A stretch of 64,000 bases of DNA from Taenia hydatigena (taxonomy: Eukaryota > Platyhelminthes > Cestoda > Cyclophyllidea > Taeniidae). A program made the translations under genes and the position numbers. The stretch spans positions 3,289,543 to 3,353,542 of the forward strand of contig JADWOT020000006.1 in the NCBI GenBank assembly GCA_036345935.2, read 5' to 3'. Below, one piece after another: positions 59,201 to 64,000 of this stretch (position 1 is the stretch's first letter; each line of letters starts with the position of its first letter). The notes beneath the pieces are model-generated. The model was not told where the DNA came from. It worked only from the letters and a program-made list of their open reading frames with translations, and made no database searches.

Positions 59201-60665
59201 CCGTTGGCCAGCATTATTGACTTCACCTTCAGTCGGTTGGATCACAGTAAGTTGCATCCGAATGTCAGCTTGCCCATTCACCCACCCAGACATTGTACAA
59301 TTGGACACTGAACTGGAACTGTGCACCAATAACAAAGAAACACGAAGTTTGGCACGCAAGTATTGTGAAGAAGCTAAGACGCTTATTTGTGTTCAGTCAG
59401 TGCTTAGGGATTCCAAATCCTTAATAGCATGAGTAATGATGTTGGAAGTGTCAGGATGATGTTGGGAGAAGGCCCTAGGTAGTAGTGGCAATTTGGCATT
59501 GGCAAACATAATCTGAAGGGAATAATTGTGAGATATTTAGTTAATTAACCCTATTGGCAGCGGTTTGTATGGATAGAAGATGGTCTACCTCACTGAAGGA
59601 GATCGAATGTTCTGTTGGGAAAGAACTGAGACGAAAAAAGAAAAGCATTTACTGGGAGATGAAGTGAAATGCATATGGATTTATCTGGTTTAAGATCAGG
59701 CACCTCGTTTGCGACCCAATTGATTGCAACCTGTCACCACAATTTGGCAACGGGGACTTGTCACATTCTCGTCATGCTGCTGGCAAACGTGTTTAATCCT
59801 GCCAGTTTACTTGGTGTAGGTGGTAATTTGGGTAGGTGCAACTCCTGCGACTATTGAGAAAGAAGGGAGAGCATTTGTTGTTATTTACATGGTCGTAATT
59901 CATATCCCAACAGCTGACAAGTTGCTTGTGGGAGAATTGACCTTCATGTGGTCATCAGCCACACACCTCGCGTTTCGAAGTGATTGAGTGTCAGTGCTGT
60001 TAATAATCTCGCGTCACTCCTCCCCAAGCAGTTCATGTGTGATCTGGTACTACTTTTGTTGAATCAGCGTCAAAGTTGTGCACTTGCGGGATGATGATGA
60101 GCACTGCAGAATGCTTTGCAAGTCATCACGAAACTGAGAGTTGAGAATTGGATGTTATCCAAGAGACACAGTGAATGTGTGCTGCATTTTGTTCAGTTGC
60201 ATAGCTATTTGTCTCCATGTACGTATGCGCGATTAAAATGTTTTCGTTATGCCACGTTAGATGTAGCGCCCCTGTTCACCGACATGTCAAGGGTCTGCGA
60301 ACGAGCTCGTATGAGGAAGCAGCCGATTGACATGGTCTACATTCAGATGCAGGAGGAAGTGGGGTAAGGAAGTTGATCCTCTGCACTCAGTGGCATAACT
60401 GTGCATTGCATAAAGATGGCTTGTGAATGTGGCTGTTGCCTACAGGAACCGATGGGAGCAATTTCGACCTCGGACGAATTGTCTGTGCTTGAATTTGCTT
60501 GCTCTTTGGCTTTGGAAAGCCGACAAGGATGAGGCGTGTGAGTTGCATTCGGATGCGGACGCAAAATTGAAGTGGAGCATAATCCTGCACCTACTGATGA
60601 GGAGTAAATCCGCGGTGGAGTTTGTGCACAAAGCTGAATTTTCAGCATCTTTCCTCTTTCGGTGA
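56244..60665 (+). CDS. HASPIN: Haspin serine/threonine kinase, right-arm copy (5' end open)
   Basis: Exons 56244-56452, 56891-56925, 56988-57160, 57907-58259, 58835-58908, 59015-59246, 59290 onward, one ending at 60363, and 60446-60665 join in phase where both ends are known. The exon at 56988 ends with LLLKLTRQERPVSFGHVFTK, aligning with the vertebrate segment just before the kinase domain. The core holds MGVGVHSEVF, VVKLIPIEG, LESDFGGDG, FEHRDLHCGNVL (catalytic Asp and Asn present), IIDFTFSRL in place of the usual haspin DYT, PIDMVYIQMQ and NRWEQFRPRTN. Introns include one of 43 bp (59247-59289). The donor of the exon at 59290 and the acceptor of the exon ending 60363 are uncertain; T|GTGTTC near 59392 with TTAG near 60259 is one in-phase option. 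It differs from the left copy by a few replacements (for example KMGVG versus KVGVG). Confidence 0.87.
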
Positions 60666-60754
60666 CCCCTAACCTGTCATCTCGTTGGTGTTAGAGTTCA
60701 GGTTGCTTGTCTGTTTACAAACCAGTAACTCATTCGTTTCCCTGTGTATTTGTG

Positions 60755-62496
60755 ACTGAAGGTTTCTGCAGGGCCTCGTGTGCATCGTTACGGCTTTGAA
60801 GAGGTTTAGGATAATACAAGGTTTAATTAAAATGGTCTAATTTTATTTTTCGGATGGAAGAAACATTTCGAAATACCACGAATAGGAAGACTCTTAGCAA
60901 AATGCCCTTTGTTGAATTAGTGTTTTGAAGGCACGTGAAGCTTTTTAATGACATCTACGCCAGCATTTTCCTCATCTTAAAATCAGCGTGTCTTATCAGC
61001 CCCGTAGGGGTAACTTGGATGTCATACTGGCGGAGGGATTGTCTAATCAACTTTAAACGAATAGCAGCAATCTTGATTTTGCTGAATGGATACCATAGCG
61101 AAGCGTCTTGGAAGGGCAGCTACCCCTGTGGCGACTCTAAACCGGTGAACGGCATGGTGATTAGCAATGGAAGGGGCTCAGATCAGAATGGAGCGGACTT
61201 ATTCATTATGATTCACAAAGGTTAAATGCTACTGCAATCATGCACCTCATTAGCGAAGAAATCACCTCTGAGTATTTTTATGTAATTAAGTGGCTTTGTT
61301 TTCGAATTGCTGCTTCCGGGTAAAGCGATTGGAAACTGCAATAGGGTTACAATCAAATGTTTCGCAGTCTCTCGAATGATGGGCAGGGGGATTACCTCCG
61401 ATTGCGGCCCACACAAATTCCTGCTTAATTCATTTCGAAGTGATTTGACGGTTATACGTTCACGAGACTCATCACCGTTTATTTTTACTGCCGATCAAAG
61501 TAACTCGAACTTCTTGGCCTTGTGGAGGTCGATAGCACCTCTTATGAATGTCAATGCCGACTTTAAGAGGCGAGTGGATGCCAAGATCAGGCGATGGCTC
61601 GTCCCTTAAAATAGGAGGAGGAGTACGTGGCACAATGACATTTGTTTTAATTGCCTGTTATTATGCAGTAGCCTTTTCTGGCGGCTAATTTCCTTCCCAC
61701 TGGCATGCACCAAAGATTATGCCACCGAGGCTGCTAATCCCTCATTAGGATTGGATCAAAAAATAGCATGCACTACTGAGGTTTCGGGCATAACTCAGAC
61801 ACAGCAATTGTAAAAACCTGAATTAACTTAAAAAGAGAACCAGGCAGTAAGTTTGTTTCTTTCTTCTTAAGCGTAATAAGATATTTGGAATGCAAAGTTG
61901 AAGCATCTAGAGATCAGCGTCTTGAAGTCAGACAAACTGCCTTATTGTGTGGGAAGATCAAGCGCCTGGTATTGGTCCTTATTTTGATTAAGGTGTTTAC
62001 GAAATGGCTGCATGCCCTCTCACTTTTAACATTTGATCTCTGGGGAATGCCTATAAACAAGACTGCCGGCGGATTGGTATCCATCATTTTTTTTCCAAAG
62101 TTTTTACTTCCTTGAACGCCGCGCCTCTGCTCATTCCCTTTCAATTGGCTGGGATCACTACTAAAATCGGAGTCAATCAAAGCCAGTAGGTGCACGAGGC
62201 TGAAATACCCGATTCACCAGCACTCTCCACTGGTGCTCACTCACACCACCTGCATCGAGGCCCTGTCTGTTGATTGTTCACGGCTCTTGTTTAAAAAAAG
62301 CACTAGTTCTTGACAAAAACCCATCATTGTTCCGCAAAACTGGTTTAAAATGCAATTAACGCGCATGATAGTAGTGGTAACATTGCCTTAGATAAACATG
62401 AATGTGGATGCCTGTCCAGGGCCGGTCGCATGTCACCCCCATTCACCACTAGCCAATCAAGTTCGTGCGCACTCATCGCACCGCCTCCCCCCTCAC
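60755..62496. other. Right flank of the inverted repeat, no supported gene
   Basis: Unrelated to the left flank. Short frames (60935-61225, 61307-61609, 61885-62115) have no motifs. A minus-strand stretch near 62190-62120 (LVHLLALIDSDFSSDPSQLK) follows a TTTCAG acceptor and might be a further exon of the candidate at 62497-62822, but the phase does not fit directly. Confidence 0.3.
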
Positions 62497-62822
62497 CTCC
62501 CGGCCCTGATCTGAAATCCTGCTTGTCAATAGCTTAATTAGGCGGTTGATGAGATCCAGCTCACAAGCACGCAATCCCTGGTGTGTAGCAAGGATCTCGC
62601 GGATTTCAATAATAAGGATTAGATAGCTGCAGAAAGCTTCTTTAAGTATTTTGGGCTGAATCAGTCGCCATTGCAATCTTGCGTTCTTGCACAAGGCGTC
62701 ACAAAGCTTTCAACGAGATCTGCGTTTACGGTACAGACTGGCCTTCAACCACTTGCGGGTCCATTTCACTTTTACTTCGCAACTAGTTGTTCGACCCAGC
62801 GTGTTGTCACGTCACTGTCAAC
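62497..62822 (-). CDS. Two-exon coding candidate, family unknown
   Basis: Exon 62822-62776 (VDSDVTTRWVEQLVA) follows a CTATCAG acceptor and ends at GTAAAA in phase 2. Exon 62677-62497 continues in phase (LQWRLIQPKILKEAFCSYLI, then EIREILATHQGLRACELDLI, ending NRLIKLLTSRISDQGRE) and ends at a GTGAGG donor. The amphipathic helical pattern is strongly protein-like. I do not recognise the family, and the neighbouring exons are not placed. Confidence 0.35.
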
Positions 62823-64000
62823 CTGATAGCAGAATGGGTGATAAACGGTGGTTAGAGAAATATGGTAAAGGAGGGCGGACACGATGGAGATGGGGGAAAG
62901 AGGAGGTAGCACCCCTTACATTTCCATTCCATTCCAGTTAATTTACTGGTCCTGCCATTCTCAAAGGAGGAGAGGATTGGGAGTAAAGATAAGAAAAATA
63001 TGAAGAGGATTTTATGGCAAGCCTTCCAGTTGCGCGGAGCAGATGGGTCTCAAACGGAACTCTTTAATTCTCAAGAATCACATACACATACACACACAAA
63101 AGAAGGATTTTTGATAGAGTGATACCTCAGAAATGTAAACAGGGTGGCGATGAGGGAGATGGTGTGTCTAGTCGTTTAAAACATGTTGCAAAACAAAAGC
63201 CATTTGTCAATTCCACCACAACAGGATATTTGGTGCAGTCAGTGCGTGAATCAGACGTTCACTCAGCCACGACAATGGTGTTTGCTGCCAGCTTGTTACC
63301 AAAAGGACACGTCCCAACAGGCAATTACCATAGGATCACTTCTTTTAACAGACGGCTTGCGGGTGAGTTAAGGTAGTGACAACCGTGTTTACATTTGCAA
63401 AGGGTTGGTAACTGAAAAATTGCGCTCATTTGTTGTGAAAGACGAATAACCTAGGTCTGTAGGAGAGGTAATGCATTGCAAACACTACTGTTCAACATTC
63501 AGGGAGATCAGAACATGCATAAGGACTGTTATCAAATCTAAGTTGGAGGAGTAGTGAAAATTTAGGTGTATAGAGATTTTAGACATTGGTTTTGATGAAC
63601 TCAAGCCAATGACCAGGCGCAGAGTAGTACTGTGATACTTTGGTAGTTTTTTTACTCTTCGTTTCGGTTACGCTGGCACTGATGGCTCAGCTATTGCAAT
63701 TCCACTCAATGGCATGACCTCTAGGCCTCTCAGCCCTTCTGATCACCGACAGTACATTCCCTGCTACAGTACTGTGATGAATTACGGTCTCTGGAAAGAC
63801 TCGGAGCGCCACATCAGTGGCGAAAGAAATCAAACCCGATCTAAAAGGACAATCACCACGATTTCTAATACAGAATGCGAACACTTAAAATAACAGGAGA
63901 GGAGCATCCGTCGCTGGTGCGGCAACCTGTGAATACTTTTGACAGAAGAGTTAAAAATAACGTCCGCCTTTGAAGACTATCCAATTTCTGTGTTCTGAAG
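62823..64000. other. Right end of the window, no supported gene
   Basis: Contains a CA-repeat patch at about 63080-63100 and a diverged copy of an arm segment (63083-63270). The frames 63119-63376 and 63687-63884 are open but unassigned. Confidence 0.3.
63083..63270 (+). repeat. Diverged third copy of an arm segment
   Basis: Collinear by eye with 46672-46870 (left arm, plus strand). A CA repeat is followed by a GGATTTT-type block, then a GGTGGCGATGAGG versus GGTGGTGACGAGG block, then TTGTCAATTCCACCACAACAGG versus TTGTCATTCACATCACAACAGG, then GTGCAGTC(A/G)GT. Identity is perhaps two thirds, far below that between the two arms. Reading frames in both copies share GGDE and LVQSV-ES. Confidence 0.45.

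Larger units (their letters stand above)
50461..60754 (-). repeat. Right arm of the giant inverted repeat (about 10.3 kb)
   Basis: Reverse complement of 40098-50360. It is longer by a segment of about 56 bp (about 54499-54555) that the left arm lacks, and shorter by a 9-bp tandem unit near 54640. The outer end fades near 60754; beyond it the sequence is unrelated to the left flank. Confidence 0.93.

Noticed and set aside
40098..60754. The inverted repeat as a DNA transposon with 10-kb terminal inverted repeats or a Maverick-type element.
   Set aside because: The arms carry intron-bearing cellular genes (haspin) and no transposase, polymerase or integrase frame. No flanking target-site duplication is visible.
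1..64000. CRISPR arrays, bacterial operons, insertion sequences, rRNA or tRNA genes.
   Set aside because: No regularly spaced direct repeats, no ribosome-binding-site/operon structure, no transposase frame, and no convincing tRNA A and B boxes were found on either strand.

Overview
The window is animal nuclear DNA. It is moderately AT-rich, and its genes are split by spliceosomal GT-AG introns of about 35 bp to over 1 kb, with no operon or bacterial signals. Several genes have very short first coding exons (ATGGCGG, ATGA), some introns are only 35-50 bp, and one gene is an orphan peptide-receptor-like GPCR. This fits a parasitic flatworm, probably a cestode. That assignment is an inference from gene style and protein divergence; I could not search databases. 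Exon models were built by hand from open frames, splice sites and phase. For the main genes the exon lengths sum exactly to whole codons.

Left 30 kb, gene-dense. The 5' half of a K+-dependent Na+/Ca2+ exchanger (minus strand) lies head to head with a complete C19orf47-type SAM-domain gene (plus). A complete aftiphilin-type clathrin/AP adaptor gene (minus) lies head to head with a complete cytosolic asparaginase/60-kDa lysophospholipase with ankyrin repeats (ASPG, plus). ASPG is followed closely on the same strand by a 151-residue orphan gene and a 490-residue rhodopsin-family GPCR. The GPCR converges on a complete 8-exon STN1 gene (telomere CST complex, minus) that includes a 22-nt microexon. 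Two small unassigned genes follow at 28.5-29.6 kb in divergent orientation.

30-40 kb is gene-poor, with only weak exon-like signals and a TATA-like site with a possible first exon at 39.3 kb.

40.1-60.75 kb is one giant inverted repeat. Two arms of about 10.3 kb meet at a (TGGA)n/(TCCA)n microsatellite interrupted by exactly 100 N. Each arm carries a haspin kinase gene, a small complete 5-exon gene of unknown family, and exons of a third gene, so all three occur twice in mirror orientation. The arms differ by scattered substitutions, microsatellite changes and one indel of about 56 bp, but the haspin frames are intact in both. The outer flanks are unrelated to each other.

60.75-64 kb holds one exon-pair candidate and a diverged third copy of a short stretch of the arm. 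Beyond adjacency no pathway links these genes; STN1 (telomere replication) and haspin (mitotic histone H3 phosphorylation) are both chromosome-maintenance genes.
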